Notes: a model not told the origin generated them from the letters alone. Counted from the stretch's first letter, positions 20,924 to 33,033 are shown. The stretch: DNA of 64,000 nucleotides from Shewanella vesiculosa (GCF_021560015.1 NZ_CP073588.1:2294001-2358000), one strand, 5' to 3'. Program-made: numbers and translations.

Positions 20924-21877
20924 TTACTCTGCTGGAGCATTATCATGGATCACAATCAAACGCTTTGGTGCTAATAAGCCATCATCATTCATGATGCCCA
21001 TACCAACAAACCGACGTTCATCACCAATAGTGATACGCACTAATTCATCAGGCTTAAGTCCAGCAGCCTGAATAGCCTGGCCTTGCATGACATAATATAG
21101 CATCGCCTCTGGCAGGTTAATTTCAGGGAAATTAGCGACCGCGGTGTCCATTGGTAATAATAATGGGTCCATAAGAGTTTGAGGCGCAACGTCATCTCTA
21201 TGAGCTTGCTCAAGTAGCGCTTCTAATTGCGCTAAGGTGACCATTTTTTCATACGGATATTCGGCAACTTGAGTACGACGCAGCATAATAACATGTGCAC
21301 CACATCCCAACATTTCACCTAAATCATCAATAATGGTCCGTATGTAAGTCCCTTTAGAACAATGAATATCTAGGGTTAACTCATCACCTTCAAGCTTGAT
21401 AAAATTAAGCTCAAACACAGTGATTGGTCGAGATTCACGAGGTACTTCAATGCCTTCACGTGCATACTTATACAAAGGCTGGCCTTGGTATTTTAATGCC
21501 GAATACATTGATGGTACTTGTTGCGTTGTGCCACGAAAAAAGGCCAGTTTCTCATCGAGTTGTGCTTGAGTAAAATTAACAGGGCGCGTCTGAACGACTT
21601 CGCCATCTGAATCACTCGTATCAGTGCGCTCACCCAATTTAGCCGTCACCAGATAACGTTTATCCGAGTCTAATAAATGCTGAGAGAACTTAGTCGCTTC
21701 TCCAAGACAAATAGGCAACATTCCTGTTGCTAGCGGATCCAAAGCACCTGTGTGGCCCGCTTTATTGGCATTAAAAAAGCGCTTAACTCTTTGCAGAGCA
21801 AAGTTAGAGCTCATGCCAGTATCTTTATCGAGTAATACTATTCCGTCGATGAAGCGACCTTTAGGGCGACGAGCCAT
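20924..21877 (-). CDS. truB: tRNA pseudouridine-55 synthase
   Basis: Makes pseudouridine 55 in the T-loop of tRNAs. It is 317 residues; the catalytic aspartate is Asp47 in [11 protein letters not shown] (44-54), with a C-terminal PUA-like part. Its ATG overlaps the rbfA stop by one base (TAATG), showing translational coupling. No anomalies. Confidence 0.97.
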   Translation of the reverse strand: MARRPKGRFIDGIVLLDKDTGMSSNFALQRVKRFFNANKAGHTGALDPLATGMLPICLGEATKFSQHLLDSDKRYLVTAKLGERTDTSDSDGEVVQTRPVNFTQAQLDEKLAFFRGTTQQVPSMYSALKYQGQPLYKYAREGIEVPRESRPITVFELNFIKLEGDELTLDIHCSKGTYIRTIIDDLGEMLGCGAHVIMLRRTQVAEYPYEKMVTLAQLEALLEQAHRDDVAPQTLMDPLLLPMDTAVANFPEINLPEAMLYYVMQGQAIQAAGLKPDELVRITIGDERRFVGMGIMNDDGLLAPKRLIVIHDNAPAE

Positions 21878-22308
21878 TAATCTTGCTCCTTTTCACCGTC
21901 AACAGACTCGCTGTTATCAGAGACTTCTGGAGTAAATTGCTGTTGCTTGGCTTTATCTTTATTAATGACTTGGGTTACTAGGTTAGACATGCGCATGCCT
22001 TCTACCAGTGAGCTATCATAAATAAAGCGTAATTCAGGCATAACGCGTAATTTCATACGCCCAGCAACCAAAGTACGAACATAAGGTGCAGCAACAGTGA
22101 GTGCATCAATTTTTTGTTGAACAAGTTCAGTGTCTTCTTCAAAGAAGGTCACAAACACTTTTGCATAACTTAAATCACGTGAAACGTCGACATCGTTTAC
22201 GGTAATGAAACCAATGCGAGGATCTTTCATATCGCGTTGCAACACCATAGCAAGTTCTTGCTGGAGCTGTTGCGCAATGCGACGTGTACGACTAAATTCT
22301 TTTGCCAT
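21877..22308 (-). CDS. rbfA: ribosome-binding factor A
   Basis: A 30S maturation factor with a KH-like fold; 143 residues from the ATG at 22308 ([15 protein letters not shown]). A longer frame to 22341 only adds sequence inside the preceding hairpin region and was rejected. Conserved elements are DPRIGFITV and the VFVTFFE strand. It sits between infB and truB. Confidence 0.96.
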   Translation of the reverse strand: MAKEFSRTRRIAQQLQQELAMVLQRDMKDPRIGFITVNDVDVSRDLSYAKVFVTFFEEDTELVQQKIDALTVAAPYVRTLVAGRMKLRVMPELRFIYDSSLVEGMRMSNLVTQVINKDKAKQQQFTPEVSDNSESVDGEKEQD

Positions 22309-22338
22309 GATGATATGCCATATCGTTAGGTCTACAAT

Positions 22339-22365
22339 CAAAAAGGGCGGCTAAAGCCGCCCTTC
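22339..22365 (-). terminator. hairpin with T-run between infB and rbfA
   Basis: AAGGGCGGC-TTTA-GCCGCCCTT followed by TTT on the minus strand forms a strong GC stem inside the operon. It probably lowers expression of rbfA, truB and rpsO relative to infB, or acts as an RNA-stability stem. Confidence 0.7.
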
Positions 22366-22374
22366 CATTGGTAC

Positions 22375-25020
22375 TTATAAGGTGCGAGCAATTTCGACTG
22401 TTTCGAACACTTCAATTTGATCGCCCACTCGGACGTCATTGTAGTTCTTAACACCGATACCACATTCCATGCCATTACGCACTTCAGGAGCATCATCTTT
22501 AAAGCGACGTAAAGACTCAAGTTCACCTTCGAAGATAACTACGTTGTCACGTAATACACGAATTGGTGCGCTACGTTTAACGATACCTTCGGTAACCATA
22601 CAACCTGCAATAGCGCCGATTTTAGGAGACTTAAATACATCACGAACTTCTGCAAGGCCGATAATTTCTTGTCTAAACTCAGGTGCTAACATACCTGTCA
22701 TTGCAGCACGAACTTCATCAATTAGGTTGTAGATGATGCTGTAATAACGTAAATCGACACTTTCTGAATCTATGGTTTTACGAGCCTGTGCATCAGCACG
22801 GACGTTGAAACCAACAAGAATCGCATTTGAAGCAGCGGCTAATGTTGCGTCGGTTTCGGTTAATGCACCAACACCGCGAGCAATAATGTTCACTTTAACT
22901 TCAGCTGTTGACAGTTTAGCTAAAGATTCGCAAATCGCTTCAAGAGAACCTTGAACATCAGCTTTAAGTACGATGTTAAGCTCTTGTACTTCGCCTTCTT
23001 CCATGTTGGCAAACATGTTTTCTAGTTTAGACTTCTGCTGACGCGCTAACTTAACATCACGGAATTTACCTTGACGATATAAAGCGACTTCACGAGCTTT
23101 ACGTTCATCACGTACAACAGTGGCTTCATCACCCGCAGAAGGCACACCAGAGAGACCTAAAATCTCAACCGGAATAGAAGGACCCGCTTCAGTAATTGAA
23201 TGACCATTTTCGTCTTTCATCGCACGGATTTTACCGTACTCTAAACCACATAAAACGATATCACCTTGGCGTAACGTACCTTCTTGAACCAAGATAGTTG
23301 CCACAGGGCCACGACCTTTATCAAGTTGTGATTCAATAACAACACCTGCAGCCATACCATCACGTACTGCTTTAAGTTCTAATACTTCAGATTGAAGTAA
23401 GATACCTTCTAACAATTCATCAACGCCCATACCAGTTTTGGCTGATACGTGAACGAACATGTTATCTCCGCCCCAATCATCTGACATGATGCCATGTTGA
23501 GACAGCTCACTCTTAACGCGCTCTGGATCAGCATCTGGCTTATCCATTTTGTTAACAGCTACGATTAACGGTACGTTACCCGCTTTAGCATGTTGAATCG
23601 CTTCAATCGTTTGTGGCATTACGCCATCATCGGCAGCAACAACCAAAATAACAATATCAGTCGCCTTAGCACCACGAGCACGCATTGACGTAAACGCCGC
23701 GTGACCAGGAGTATCAAGGAAAGTGATCATGCCGTTTTCAGTTTCAACGTGGTATGCACCAATATGCTGAGTAATACCACCGGCTTCGCCAGCAGCAACT
23801 TTCGCACGACGGATATAATCAAGTAATGACGTCTTACCATGGTCAACGTGACCCATGATAGTCACAACAGGAGCACGAGACTCTAGTTGGATGTTGTCAT
23901 CGCGATCTTTTAGTACTTGATGCTCAAGTTCGTTTTCACGAATCAGCACAACCTTATGACCTAACTCTTCAGCAACCATTTGAGCGGTTTCTTGGTCAAG
24001 TACTTGGTTAATCGTCACCATAGAGCCCATTTTCATCATTTGCTTGATGATAACAGTGGCTTTGATTGCCATTAAATGCGCTAATTCAGATACAGTTACG
24101 GTTTCACCGATACGTACATCACGACTCACTGCTGCAGCGGGTTTATTAAAACCGTGCGCCATAGATTCTGGTGCTGTGCTGCGGTTACGCATGTGTTTTT
24201 CACGACCGTCACGCGCATCTTTTCCGCCACGTTTTTTGTTGGCATTTTTGTTGCGAGCACGACGACCACGTTTTTCATCATCTGCATCAGAACTGTCTTC
24301 AGCTGCACGAGCAACTTTAGATGTGGTGATATGATGATCACCGTTCTTTTCTGCATCTAAACGTTGACGTTCTTCTTCAGCCCAACGCTTTGAGTTTACT
24401 TCAGCAAGTAGACGTGCTGTTTCAGCTGCTTTGGCGGCTTCATCTTTTTGCTTCTGAGTTAACACAGCTTCTTGAGTCGCTTTTAAACGCTCGGCTTCAG
24501 CTTTTGCTGCTGCAGTTTCTGGGTCAGCAACTTTAGTTACTTTAGGTTCAGACTTTACTTTTTCTGATTTCAATTTGGCTTCTGCTTCCGCTTTTTTCTT
24601 TGCTTCAGCATTAGCTTTCGCTTCTGCCGCTGCTTTTGCTTCAGCTTCCACTCTTACTTGAGCTTCAGCATCTGCTTTGGCTTTTGCTTGAGCTTCTAAT
24701 TCAGCTTGTTTGGCTAATTCTGCATCATCACGCTTAACAAAAGTACGTTTTTTACGTACTTCTACTTTAACGTCTTTCGACTGACCGCCAGTGCTTGCAA
24801 CACTTAACGTAGACACGGTTTTACGTTGCAATGTCATTTTAGTCGGTACTGAATCTGCACCATGCTGTTTTTTTAGAAAATCAAGAAGCTGTTGCTTCTC
24901 TTTTTCTGAAACAGTATCGAGTTGTTTTTTGCTTATACCAGCATCTGAGAATTGTTCGATTAATCGATCAACTGATTTTCCCACTTCCGCTGCTAATTTT
25001 TCTACACTTGTATCTGCCAT
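22375..25020 (-). CDS. infB: translation initiation factor IF-2
   Basis: The GTPase that brings fMet-tRNA to the 30S subunit. About 881 residues: an IF2 N-terminal domain, a long low-complexity stretch rich in Ala, Glu and Lys (about residues 95-210), then the G domain with [16 protein letters not shown] and NKMD, and beta-barrel and C-terminal domains. Start at the ATG at 25020, with AGGGGGA about nine bases upstream; a TTG three bases earlier is in frame but less likely. It lies 25 bases after nusA. Confidence 0.97.
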   Translation of the reverse strand: MADTSVEKLAAEVGKSVDRLIEQFSDAGISKKQLDTVSEKEKQQLLDFLKKQHGADSVPTKMTLQRKTVSTLSVASTGGQSKDVKVEVRKKRTFVKRDDAELAKQAELEAQAKAKADAEAQVRVEAEAKAAAEAKANAEAKKKAEAEAKLKSEKVKSEPKVTKVADPETAAAKAEAERLKATQEAVLTQKQKDEAAKAAETARLLAEVNSKRWAEEERQRLDAEKNGDHHITTSKVARAAEDSSDADDEKRGRRARNKNANKKRGGKDARDGREKHMRNRSTAPESMAHGFNKPAAAVSRDVRIGETVTVSELAHLMAIKATVIIKQMMKMGSMVTINQVLDQETAQMVAEELGHKVVLIRENELEHQVLKDRDDNIQLESRAPVVTIMGHVDHGKTSLLDYIRRAKVAAGEAGGITQHIGAYHVETENGMITFLDTPGHAAFTSMRARGAKATDIVILVVAADDGVMPQTIEAIQHAKAGNVPLIVAVNKMDKPDADPERVKSELSQHGIMSDDWGGDNMFVHVSAKTGMGVDELLEGILLQSEVLELKAVRDGMAAGVVIESQLDKGRGPVATILVQEGTLRQGDIVLCGLEYGKIRAMKDENGHSITEAGPSIPVEILGLSGVPSAGDEATVVRDERKAREVALYRQGKFRDVKLARQQKSKLENMFANMEEGEVQELNIVLKADVQGSLEAICESLAKLSTAEVKVNIIARGVGALTETDATLAAASNAILVGFNVRADAQARKTIDSESVDLRYYSIIYNLIDEVRAAMTGMLAPEFRQEIIGLAEVRDVFKSPKIGAIAGCMVTEGIVKRSAPIRVLRDNVVIFEGELESLRRFKDDAPEVRNGMECGIGVKNYNDVRVGDQIEVFETVEIARTL

Positions 25021-25045
25021 CAATTAAATCCCCCTGTTGATCGAC

Positions 25046-26545
25046 TTATGCTTCTTCGCCAAACCAACAGATATTGCGGGCAGCCATGATGAGCTCACCT
25101 GCTTTTTCTTCTGTTAATTCTTCAATATCAATTAAATCGTCAATACCTTGCTCGGCCAAGTCTTCTAAAGTCACTACGCCTTTGCTCGCTAGAACATAAG
25201 CTAAATGTCTTTCTAATCCTTCCAATGCTAATAAATCATCACTTGGCTCTGCACCATCTAACGCTTCTTCAGACGCTAATGCTCTTGTAGAGATAGCGGC
25301 CTTTGCACGTTCACGTAATGCTTCAACGATTCCTTCGTCGAAACCTTCTATTGCTAATAGCTCAGATTCTGGAACATAAGCGATCTCTTCTAACGAAGTG
25401 AATCCCTCATCAGCCAATACGGCTGCAAAATCTTGATCTACATCTAGATAAGCCACAAACAAGTCAATCACCTTAGCGCTTTCGGCTTGGTGTTTTTTGT
25501 TCATGTCTTCAACTGTCATTACGTTCAGTTCCCAACCAGTCAGTTGAGTCGCTAAACGTACGTTCTGGCCGTTACGACCAATAGCTTGTGCCAAACTGTC
25601 TGCTTCAACAGCAATATCCATCGAATGATTGTCTTCGTCGACAATGATAGAGGCAACATCAGCTGGCGCCATGGCATTGATCACATATTGCGCTGGATTA
25701 TCATCCCACAACACGATATCAACACGCTCGCCGCCTAACTCGTTTGATACGGCTTGCACTCGAGCACCACGCATACCAACACAAGCACCAATTGGATCGA
25801 TACGACGGTCATTTGATTTAACGGCTATTTTAGCACGAGCGCCTGGATCACGAGCAGCACCCATCACTTCAATCAATTCGTCGTAAATTTCTGGCACTTC
25901 AACCCGAAATAGCTCAATCAGCATTTCTGGCTTGCTACGAGTTAAAAATAACTGCGCACCGCGAGCTTCTGGACGAACTGAGTACAATAATGCACGCACA
26001 CGGTCACCAGGACGGAAAGATTCACGGCTGATTAAATCTTCTTTAAATAATACGCCATCAGCATTATTACCTAAATCAACAACCACGCTTTCACGGGTGC
26101 TTTTCTTAACAACACCAGTAACAATCTCACCTTCACGTTCAATAAATTGTTCAACAATTTGTGCACGTTCAGCTTCACGTACTTTTTGCACGATAACTTG
26201 TTTAGCTGTTTGTGTAGTAATACGGTCAAACGCGACAGAGTCGATTTGATCTTCGATATACTCACCTACTTGAATCTCTGGCTCTTCATAACGAGCGGCT
26301 TCGAAGGTAATTTCGCTATATGGGTTTTCCAAAGCCTCGCCATGATCGTCAACAACCATCCAACGACGGAAAGTATCGTAATGACCGGTTTTACGATCAA
26401 TCGCAACGCGAACTTCAATATCGCCTTCGTATTTTTTCTTTGTTGCGGTAGCCAGTGCAATTTCTAGCGCTTCGAAAATCTTTTCGCGCGGAAGGCCTTT
26501 CTCATTGGAAACCGCTTCTGCGACTAGCAGGATCTCTTTATTCAT
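25046..26545 (-). CDS. nusA: transcription termination/antitermination factor NusA
   Basis: Binds RNA polymerase and RNA at pauses, terminators and antitermination sites. It is 499 residues: an N-terminal RNAP-binding domain (1-125), an S1 domain (about 135-200), two KH domains (about 225-345), and two acidic C-terminal repeats (about 360-495) like E. coli NusA. It lies 31 bases after rimP. The tandem terminators in the operon leader suggest autoregulation. Confidence 0.97.
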   Translation of the reverse strand: MNKEILLVAEAVSNEKGLPREKIFEALEIALATATKKKYEGDIEVRVAIDRKTGHYDTFRRWMVVDDHGEALENPYSEITFEAARYEEPEIQVGEYIEDQIDSVAFDRITTQTAKQVIVQKVREAERAQIVEQFIEREGEIVTGVVKKSTRESVVVDLGNNADGVLFKEDLISRESFRPGDRVRALLYSVRPEARGAQLFLTRSKPEMLIELFRVEVPEIYDELIEVMGAARDPGARAKIAVKSNDRRIDPIGACVGMRGARVQAVSNELGGERVDIVLWDDNPAQYVINAMAPADVASIIVDEDNHSMDIAVEADSLAQAIGRNGQNVRLATQLTGWELNVMTVEDMNKKHQAESAKVIDLFVAYLDVDQDFAAVLADEGFTSLEEIAYVPESELLAIEGFDEGIVEALRERAKAAISTRALASEEALDGAEPSDDLLALEGLERHLAYVLASKGVVTLEDLAEQGIDDLIDIEELTEEKAGELIMAARNICWFGEEA

Positions 26546-26576
26546 TTGGTCTTGCCTCGTCCTTCACCTGAAACTA

Positions 26577-27032
26577 TCAAAACTTAGCGATAATGCTGCC
26601 TTTACGGATATTATCCAAAGCAACAATCAAGTCTTTACCATCAACGGTTATGGTGAGCATTTGCCCATCAACACTATTGATGACGCCTTTTAAATTACGA
26701 CTACCCGCAACAGGCATAGTCAGTTGTATTTTTGCATCCTCACCTTTATAGGCAGCATATTGCTCGGCGGTAAATAACGGTCTATCTACGCCAGGTGAAG
26801 ATACTTCTAATGTGTATTCTGTAGAAATAGGGTCTTCAACATCCATAACTGCGCTAACTTGACGACTGGCTGCTGCACAATCTTCAATATTGATGCCATT
26901 CTCGTGATCAATAAAAACACGTAAAATTGAATGACGACCAGCTTGAATATATTCAATGCCCCATAGTTTAAAGCCTAATGCTTCAACAGGTACTGTTAAC
27001 ATTTCAACAAGCTTGGATTCTATTGTTGCCAA
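26577..27032 (-). CDS. rimP: ribosome maturation factor RimP
   Basis: A 30S assembly factor; 151 residues from a TTG start at 27032 ([12 protein letters not shown]), with GGGGG about eight bases upstream. The longer frame to 27086 would translate through a terminator hairpin and was rejected. Conserved elements are WGIEYIQAG and [12 protein letters not shown]. It begins the rimP-nusA-infB block. Confidence 0.93.
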   Translation of the reverse strand: MATIESKLVEMLTVPVEALGFKLWGIEYIQAGRHSILRVFIDHENGINIEDCAAASRQVSAVMDVEDPISTEYTLEVSSPGVDRPLFTAEQYAAYKGEDAKIQLTMPVAGSRNLKGVINSVDGQMLTITVDGKDLIVALDNIRKGSIIAKF

Positions 27033-27051
27033 AAATGACCCCCAAAAAAAC

Positions 27052-27072
27052 AAAAAAAGGGCTAATAGCCCC
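27052..27072 (-). terminator. terminator just before rimP (second of two)
   Basis: GGGGCTATTAGCCC followed by TTTTTTT on the minus strand lies 20 bases before the rimP start. Together with the hairpin at 27117-27140 it forms tandem terminators between the initiator tRNA and rimP, as in the E. coli metY-nusA leader. Confidence 0.8.
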
Positions 27073-27116
27073 ATTGCAACCCGCATAAAACACGGATATT
27101 TAAAAGTTCATATAAC

Positions 27117-27140
27117 AAAAAACCCCGTAATCACGAGGTT
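27117..27140 (-). terminator. terminator after the initiator tRNA (first of two)
   Basis: AACCTCGT-GATT-ACGGGGTT on the minus strand, with one U-G pair, is followed by TTTT. It lies about 60 bases after the tRNA 3' end. Confidence 0.75.
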
Positions 27141-27201
27141 ATTTTATTATAAAACCTGTAAATTGTAATTTATTTTCTAACGAAATTAAATTACAAGGAG
27201 C

Positions 27202-27277
<76 letters not shown>

Positions 27278-27358
27278 TCAACTGTATGCAAGTATATTGA
27301 TTTACACTATATCTTGCAATAACTAATCAAACGCTATCTATCATTTATTAGTTAAATT

Positions 27359-27445
27359 TGGTGCCGAGAGCGGGACTTGAACCCGCACGTCCGTTAAGAC
27401 ACAGCCACCTCAAGGCTGCGCGTCTACCAATTCCACCACCTCGGC
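27359..27445 (-). tRNA. tRNA-Leu (anticodon GAG)
   Basis: An 87-base class II tRNA with acceptor GCCGAGG, D-loop GGAATTGGTAGAC, anticodon loop CTTGAGG, a long variable arm, T-loop GGTTCAAGTCC, and encoded CCA. It lies between secG and the initiator tRNA on the same strand. Confidence 0.97.
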
Positions 27446-27458
27446 GTTACCTGGTTTA

Positions 27459-27794
27459 CTAGTCAGGAATTTTCGTTTCTGACTTTTCGGTTTGCACCGG
27501 AGCTTCATCAATGATTTGCTCTGCTGCTGGACCTAAATCTTTCCACTGATCATTTTGCTCTGTGTGATTAGCACTTAAATTACCAATCACTAAACTCAAT
27601 GCAAAAAAGCCAATGGCTAATACTGCAGTACTGCGAGTCAGGAAATTACCTGAACCACTTGAGCCAAATAATGTGCCTGAAGCACCGGCTCCGAAAGATG
27701 CGCCCATGTCGGCACCCTTTCCTTGTTGGATTAATATTAAGCCTATTAGACCTAACGCTACCACCAAGTATACAACTATAAGAACTTCGTACAT
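27459..27794 (-). CDS. secG: preprotein translocase subunit SecG
   Basis: A small SecYEG subunit; 111 residues with two membrane segments (about 3-22 and 53-72) separated by a Gly/Ser-rich loop (GASFGAGASGTLFGSSGSGN) typical of the family. It begins four bases after tpiA and precedes the tRNA-Leu gene, a conserved order. Confidence 0.96.
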   Translation of the reverse strand: MYEVLIVVYLVVALGLIGLILIQQGKGADMGASFGAGASGTLFGSSGSGNFLTRSTAVLAIGFFALSLVIGNLSANHTEQNDQWKDLGPAAEQIIDEAPVQTEKSETKIPD

Positions 27795-27798
27795 ATAA

Positions 27799-28581
27799 TT
27801 ACGCGCTCATTGCTATGGTACATAAACTTAAAAACTCACTTGAGTTCAAACTTGCACCGCCAATCAGACCACCATCAACATCAGGCTGGGCAAATATATC
27901 TGCCGCATTGCTTGGGGTGACGCTACCACCGTAAAGAATTCTGATATTCTCACCAATAAAGGGAGAAACTTCCGAGAGGCGACTGCGAATAAACGCATGT
28001 ACTTCTTGTGCCTGCTCTGGTGTAGCACTTTTACCTGTCCCTACTGCCCATAAAGGTTCGTAAGCGATAATTGCGTTATCAAAAGCCATGGTACCGTTTT
28101 TTTCAATTACTATATCAAGCTCTTCCGCAATCACCTCAAAGGTACGTCTTGCTTCACGAGCTGGTCCTGATTCACCTACACACAAAATCGGTGTCAGACC
28201 ATGTTTCTGAGCAGCAGCAAACTTCTCTGCCACAATATTACTCGTCTCTCCGTACATACGGCGACGTTCGGAATGGCCGATAATCACATACCGACATCCA
28301 GAATCTTTTAGCATCTGCCCGGATATTTCGCCTGTGTATGCACCAAAATCATGTTGACTCAGATTTTGTGCACCCATTCTAACAAGCGCACCATCTAAGG
28401 TTTGCTTATTGGCTTCAAGCAGCTGCCGAACACTTTCAAGATAAATTGAAGGCGGGCATAAAACCACTTCAGCGGAATCATTTTGGAGCTTGGTAGCAAA
28501 CTTCTTGAAAAGCTCTTGGGCCAATGCCGAATTACCATTCATTTTCCAGTTACCAGCGACCATAGGACGTCTGAGTGCCAT
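27799..28581 (-). CDS. tpiA: triosephosphate isomerase
   Basis: Interconverts dihydroxyacetone phosphate and glyceraldehyde-3-phosphate. It is a 260-residue TIM barrel with Asn11 and Lys13 (GNWKMNG), His103 (IGHSERR) and catalytic Glu175 (AYEPLWAVGTG). It is placed between glmM and secG. Confidence 0.98.
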   Translation of the reverse strand: MALRRPMVAGNWKMNGNSALAQELFKKFATKLQNDSAEVVLCPPSIYLESVRQLLEANKQTLDGALVRMGAQNLSQHDFGAYTGEISGQMLKDSGCRYVIIGHSERRRMYGETSNIVAEKFAAAQKHGLTPILCVGESGPAREARRTFEVIAEELDIVIEKNGTMAFDNAIIAYEPLWAVGTGKSATPEQAQEVHAFIRSRLSEVSPFIGENIRILYGGSVTPSNAADIFAQPDVDGGLIGGASLNSSEFLSLCTIAMSA

Positions 28582-28720
28582 TCACTGTCTCCTCTGAAAG
28601 CGGCGTGAATAATAGCGAACCACTTATCAAGTTACAAGAGCTAAAAGGGGAATATTTCATATAAACTGTCGAAGCGTCTACTTTTTGAGCGAGCAACGGC
28701 TTATCTTAATATTCAAATAA

Positions 28721-30058
28721 TTAACATGCTGCCTTTACCGCGTCAGCAATACGATTTGCATGCGCAAGCACTTGGGGATGATCATCTCCCTCGACCATGA
28801 CTCTAATTAACGGTTCAGTACCCGACTTACGTAATAATACACGTCCACGAGCACCCAATTGTTGTTCAACATCCGCTTTAGCTAACTTAACCGCCTCGCT
28901 ATCGAGTGGATTAGAGCTGCCTTCAAAACGCACATTAACTAACACTTGCGGTAACATCTTCATCGATTCAGTTAATTGTTCAAGTGAAGCATTTTGACGT
29001 CGCATTGCCGCGAGGACTAAAATACCTGCAATGATACCATCACCAGTAGTACCATGATCAAGATTAAGAATATGGCCAGAGTTTTCACCGCCTATTCGCC
29101 ACTTATTCTTCTTCAGCATCTCCATGACATAGCGGTCACCGACCTTAGAACGAACAAAAGGAATATTAAGTGCTTGCAGCGCTAAGTCCAAACCTAAATT
29201 AGACATTACGGTGCCAACAACTCCGCCGTTTAAAATACCACGTTTTTGGGCATCTACCGCTAAAATATATAAAATCTGATCACCATCAACCACTGCGCCA
29301 TGACGATTAACCATCATAATGCGATCGCCATCACCATCTAATGCAATACCTAAATCAGCTTTTTCAACTAAAACGGTTTCACAGATTTTTGCCATTGCTG
29401 TTGCACCGACTTTATCATTGATATTGAGACCGTCAGGTTTATCTCCAATAGCAATAACATCGGCACCTAATTCACGAAAAACGTTAGGAGCAATATGGTA
29501 AGTGGCGCCATGAGCACAATCGACGACTATTTTTAATCCTTTAAGTGTTTGATCAGCTGGAAAATTACCTTTGCAGTACTCGATATAGCGCCCTGCTGCA
29601 TCATCAATACGCCGAGCCTTGCCCAGTAGATGCGACTCAACACAGACTAACGGTTTTTCAAGTTCTGCTTCTATCTCTAGCTCGATTGCATCATCCAGTT
29701 TACTGCCATCGGTAGAGAAAAACTTGATACCGTTATCATAATAAGGATTGTGTGATGCACTAATCACGACACCGGCCTCAGCGCGAAAGGTACGAGTTAA
29801 ATAAGCCACTGCTGGAGTTGGCATAGGGCCTAGCAGCAAAACGTTAAGTCCCGCGGCTGATAAGCCTGCCTCTAAAGCTGATTCAAACAGGTAACCTGAA
29901 ATACGAGTATCCTTACCAATAATCACTTTTTGAGTGCCATTTCGAGACAATACTCGTCCAGCCGCCCAACCGAGCTTCAATGCCAATTCAGGAGTCATTT
30001 TACCCGCCCCTACTTTGCCGCGAATACCATCGGTTCCAAAAAATTTTCTTTGCTTCAC
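28721..30058 (-). CDS. glmM: phosphoglucosamine mutase
   Basis: Converts glucosamine-6-phosphate to the 1-phosphate for UDP-GlcNAc, peptidoglycan and LPS synthesis. It is 445 residues. The phosphoserine is Ser102 in [12 protein letters not shown], the metal loop is DGDGDR (241-246), and the C-terminal phosphate loop is [12 protein letters not shown]. It lies 53 bases after folP. Confidence 0.97.
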   Translation of the reverse strand: MKQRKFFGTDGIRGKVGAGKMTPELALKLGWAAGRVLSRNGTQKVIIGKDTRISGYLFESALEAGLSAAGLNVLLLGPMPTPAVAYLTRTFRAEAGVVISASHNPYYDNGIKFFSTDGSKLDDAIELEIEAELEKPLVCVESHLLGKARRIDDAAGRYIEYCKGNFPADQTLKGLKIVVDCAHGATYHIAPNVFRELGADVIAIGDKPDGLNINDKVGATAMAKICETVLVEKADLGIALDGDGDRIMMVNRHGAVVDGDQILYILAVDAQKRGILNGGVVGTVMSNLGLDLALQALNIPFVRSKVGDRYVMEMLKKNKWRIGGENSGHILNLDHGTTGDGIIAGILVLAAMRRQNASLEQLTESMKMLPQVLVNVRFEGSSNPLDSEAVKLAKADVEQQLGARGRVLLRKSGTEPLIRVMVEGDDHPQVLAHANRIADAVKAAC

Positions 30059-30111
30059 AGATCCCTACTTAAGTGTTTTCACTTTACTGATAACATTATT
30101 ATGTGATGCAA

Positions 30112-30945
30112 CTATAGATTAGCCATGGTTTCTGACATCACTTTAAGCACATCGACTGTTTCTGGTACATCATGAACTCGAATAATTTGTGCACCTTGCT
30201 GAGCTGCAATTAATGCACCAGCAAGGCTTCCGGCAAGGCGTTGGTCTATATCACGCGCTAACAGGTCGCCGATCATGCTTTTTCGCGACAGACCTATCAA
30301 TAAAGGCAAATGAAATTCATGTAACTTTGGTAATGCCGCTAATAGACGGTAATTATGCGCTAAAGTTTTGCCAAAACCAAAACCTGGATCGAGAATTAAA
30401 CGCTCCCGCTCAATTCCAGCCGCTTCACAGTAAGCGATACGTAATTCAAAAAAAGCCGCCACTTCATCAATCACATCCTCATACTCAGGTTGATCTTGCA
30501 TAGTTTGCGGATCGCCTTGCATGTGCATTAAGCAAATTGGCACATCTAACGTTGCTGCCATGGCTAAAGCACCTGGTACTTGTAACGCGCGCACATCGTT
30601 GATTAAATTAGCTCCGGCATTGACAGCTTGTTCCATTACTTCAGGTTTGCTGGTATCGATTGAAATCCATACATTGTGTGTTTTTGCTGTGTATTCGATG
30701 ATAGGGATCACTCGGGCAAGTTCTTGCTCAATCGTCACTTCTGCAGCACCAGGTCGGGTTGACTCACCACCCACATCAATAATTAATGCACCTTGCTCTA
30801 CCATATTATCAACATGACGACAGGCTTGTTCAAAACCAATATATTCACCACCATCGGAAAATGAATCTGGCGTCACATTCACAATCCCCATCACTACAGG
30901 GCTTGATAAGTCTAGAGTTTTATTAGCATGAGTTAATTGAAACAC
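30112..30945 (-). CDS. folP: dihydropteroate synthase
   Basis: Condenses p-aminobenzoate with dihydropterin pyrophosphate in folate synthesis; the sulfonamide target. It is 277 residues from a GTG at 30945 (MFQLTHANKTL), with TAGGAAAA about seven bases upstream. A longer frame to 30975 runs into the ftsH terminator and was rejected. Signatures are GIVNVTPDSFSDGG and DVGGESTRPGA. Confidence 0.95.
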   Translation of the reverse strand: MFQLTHANKTLDLSSPVVMGIVNVTPDSFSDGGEYIGFEQACRHVDNMVEQGALIIDVGGESTRPGAAEVTIEQELARVIPIIEYTAKTHNVWISIDTSKPEVMEQAVNAGANLINDVRALQVPGALAMAATLDVPICLMHMQGDPQTMQDQPEYEDVIDEVAAFFELRIAYCEAAGIERERLILDPGFGFGKTLAHNYRLLAALPKLHEFHLPLLIGLSRKSMIGDLLARDIDQRLAGSLAGALIAAQQGAQIIRVHDVPETVDVLKVMSETMANL

Positions 30946-30968
30946 GGGTATTTTCCTAGATAAGATTA

Positions 30969-31004
30969 AAAACAAGAAAACCCCTTTCGGGGTTTTCTTG
31001 TTTT
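30969..31004 (-). terminator. long perfect hairpin after ftsH
   Basis: A 16-bp perfect stem (AAAACAAGAAAACCCC against its complement) around a four-base loop, with T-rich flanks. It lies 11 bases after the ftsH stop and 24 before folP. Confidence 0.85.
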
Positions 31005-31014
31005 GCTAAATTGT

Positions 31015-32988
31015 TTATTTAGCGGGTGATTCATCCGCGTCATTGGTATCGGCTTTATTATCGACTTTAACGTCGGTTTTAGCCTCATCCACTGGCGTTT
31101 CAACTTCAGATTTAGGCGTGTTATTACCACTATCTTTATCGTCTGATGATTCATCTTTTTGCCATTCAGCTGGCATGCGCACTTCGCGGCGATTCATTAG
31201 ATCATCGATTTGCAACGAGTCAATAGTTTCATATTTCATCAATGCGTCTTTCATCGCATGTAAAATATCCATATTGTCTGTCAACATCGTTTGCGCACGT
31301 TGATAGTTTTTATCGATAAACATCTTAATTTCAGAGTCAATCAATGTTGCTGTATCACCTGACATTGCCTTTGCTTTACCCATACTGCGACCTAAGAAAA
31401 CTTCGTTTTCTTCTTCTGCGTAAAGTAACGGACCTAGCTTGTCAGAGAACCCCCATTGCGTAACCATATTACGAGCTATCGATGTAGCGTACTTAATATC
31501 TTGCGACGCCCCTGTAGACACTTTTTCACTTCCGTAAATAAGTTCTTCAGCTAAACGTCCACCATAGGCAACTGAAATTTGTGATTCCAATTTACGACGG
31601 CTTTGGCTAACGGCATCAGCTTCAGGTAAAAAGAAGGTCACACCTAATGCACGGCCACGCGGAATAATAGTCACTTTATGCACTGGGTCATGTTCTGGTA
31701 CCAAGCAACCAATAATGGCATGTCCAGCTTCATGATAAGCGGTCATTTCTTTGTCAGATTCAGACATCACCATAGAACGGCGCTCTGCACCCATCATGAT
31801 TTTATCTTTAGCACGCTCAAACTCTTCCATACCAACAACACGACGATTACCGCGAGCAGCGAATAACGCCGCTTCGTTGACAAGGTTTGCTAAGTCAGCA
31901 CCAGAGAAGCCTGGCGTACCACGCGCAATGACACTGGCTTTAACATCATCTGATAAAGGTACTTTACGCATATGTACTTTAAGAATTTGTTCACGACCAC
32001 GAACATCAGGCAAGCCAACGACAACTTGACGGTCAAATCGACCTGGACGCAATAACGCTGAATCAAGTACGTCTGGACGGTTAGTTGCTGCAATAACAAT
32101 AACGCCTTCATTACCTTCAAAGCCGTCCATTTCAACCAAAAGCTGGTTTAATGTTTGCTCACGCTCATCGTGCCCACCACCTACACCGGCACCACGTTGG
32201 CGGCCTACGGCATCGATTTCATCAATAAAAATGATACAAGGAGCAGATTTTTTAGCTTGTTCGAACATGTCACGTACACGGGATGCACCAACACCGACAA
32301 ACATTTCCACAAAGTCAGAACCCGAAATGGTAAAGAACGGCACCTTAGATTCACCGGCAATTGCCTTGGCTAATAAGGTTTTACCTGTACCAGGTTGTCC
32401 GACCATCAGCACGCCCGTAGGAATACGACCGCCTAATTTTTGGAACTTGGTTGGGTCTCGTAAATAATCAACAAGTTCTTTGACTTCTTCTTTTGCTTCA
32501 TCACAACCTGCAACGTCAGCAAAAGTGGTTTTGATTTGGTCTTCGCTCATCAGTTTGGCTTTACTTTTACCAAACGACATTGCGCCCTTGCCGCCACCGC
32601 CTTGCATTTGTCGCATGAAAAATATCCATACGCCAATTAGCAGTAACATTGGGAACCATGAAATAAAGATTTGGGTTAGGAAACCTGACTCTTCAGCTTC
32701 TTGGCCTTTCATGGTGATGCCTTTACGATCAAGATCATTAATTAAATCTTGGTCATATATAGGCATGATTGTGGTGAACTTCTCGCCGGTACGTTTAGTT
32801 CCTTCAATCGTCCGTTGGTCGCTTTTTATTTCAACCGTGTTAATTTGACCATTTCGAACATTGTCCAAAAAGGCGGAATAATCCATCTTCTGCGAATTCG
32901 AAGAAGAGGGGGAATAACCCTGAAACACTGACATCAGTACAACAGCGATGACAACCCAGAGTATTAAATTTTTTGCCATGTCACTCAA
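31015..32988 (-). CDS. ftsH: ATP-dependent zinc metalloprotease FtsH
   Basis: A membrane-anchored AAA+ protease that degrades misfolded membrane proteins, sigma-32 and LpxC in E. coli. It is 657 residues: membrane segments at about 7-22 and 105-125, Walker A GQPGTGKT (197-204), Walker B IIFIDEID (252-259), the SRH region, and zinc site HEAGH (419-423). The tail after about 610 is low-complexity and acidic (Asp, Ser, Lys). Walker A has Gln198 where E. coli has Pro. It lies 45 bases after rlmE. Confidence 0.97.
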   Translation of the reverse strand: MSDMAKNLILWVVIAVVLMSVFQGYSPSSSNSQKMDYSAFLDNVRNGQINTVEIKSDQRTIEGTKRTGEKFTTIMPIYDQDLINDLDRKGITMKGQEAEESGFLTQIFISWFPMLLLIGVWIFFMRQMQGGGGKGAMSFGKSKAKLMSEDQIKTTFADVAGCDEAKEEVKELVDYLRDPTKFQKLGGRIPTGVLMVGQPGTGKTLLAKAIAGESKVPFFTISGSDFVEMFVGVGASRVRDMFEQAKKSAPCIIFIDEIDAVGRQRGAGVGGGHDEREQTLNQLLVEMDGFEGNEGVIVIAATNRPDVLDSALLRPGRFDRQVVVGLPDVRGREQILKVHMRKVPLSDDVKASVIARGTPGFSGADLANLVNEAALFAARGNRRVVGMEEFERAKDKIMMGAERRSMVMSESDKEMTAYHEAGHAIIGCLVPEHDPVHKVTIIPRGRALGVTFFLPEADAVSQSRRKLESQISVAYGGRLAEELIYGSEKVSTGASQDIKYATSIARNMVTQWGFSDKLGPLLYAEEENEVFLGRSMGKAKAMSGDTATLIDSEIKMFIDKNYQRAQTMLTDNMDILHAMKDALMKYETIDSLQIDDLMNRREVRMPAEWQKDESSDDKDSGNNTPKSEVETPVDEAKTDVKVDNKADTNDADESPAK

Positions 32989-33033
32989 ATTACTAGACCT
33001 CTTAACAGTCCTGCGATTATTAACGTTAGACTA

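Noticed and set aside
24480..24720. Repetitive-looking stretch rich in GCTTC and TTCTGC units
   Set aside because: It is the low-complexity Ala/Glu/Lys region of IF-2 in frame, normal for this protein, not a DNA repeat element.
27033..27086. N-terminal extension of RimP with a hydrophobic start
   Set aside because: The bases form a terminator hairpin and T-run; RimP homology starts at the TTG at 27032.
30946..30975. N-terminal extension of FolP
   Set aside because: It lies in the ftsH terminator; the GTG at 30945 has a Shine-Dalgarno and matches the family N-terminus.
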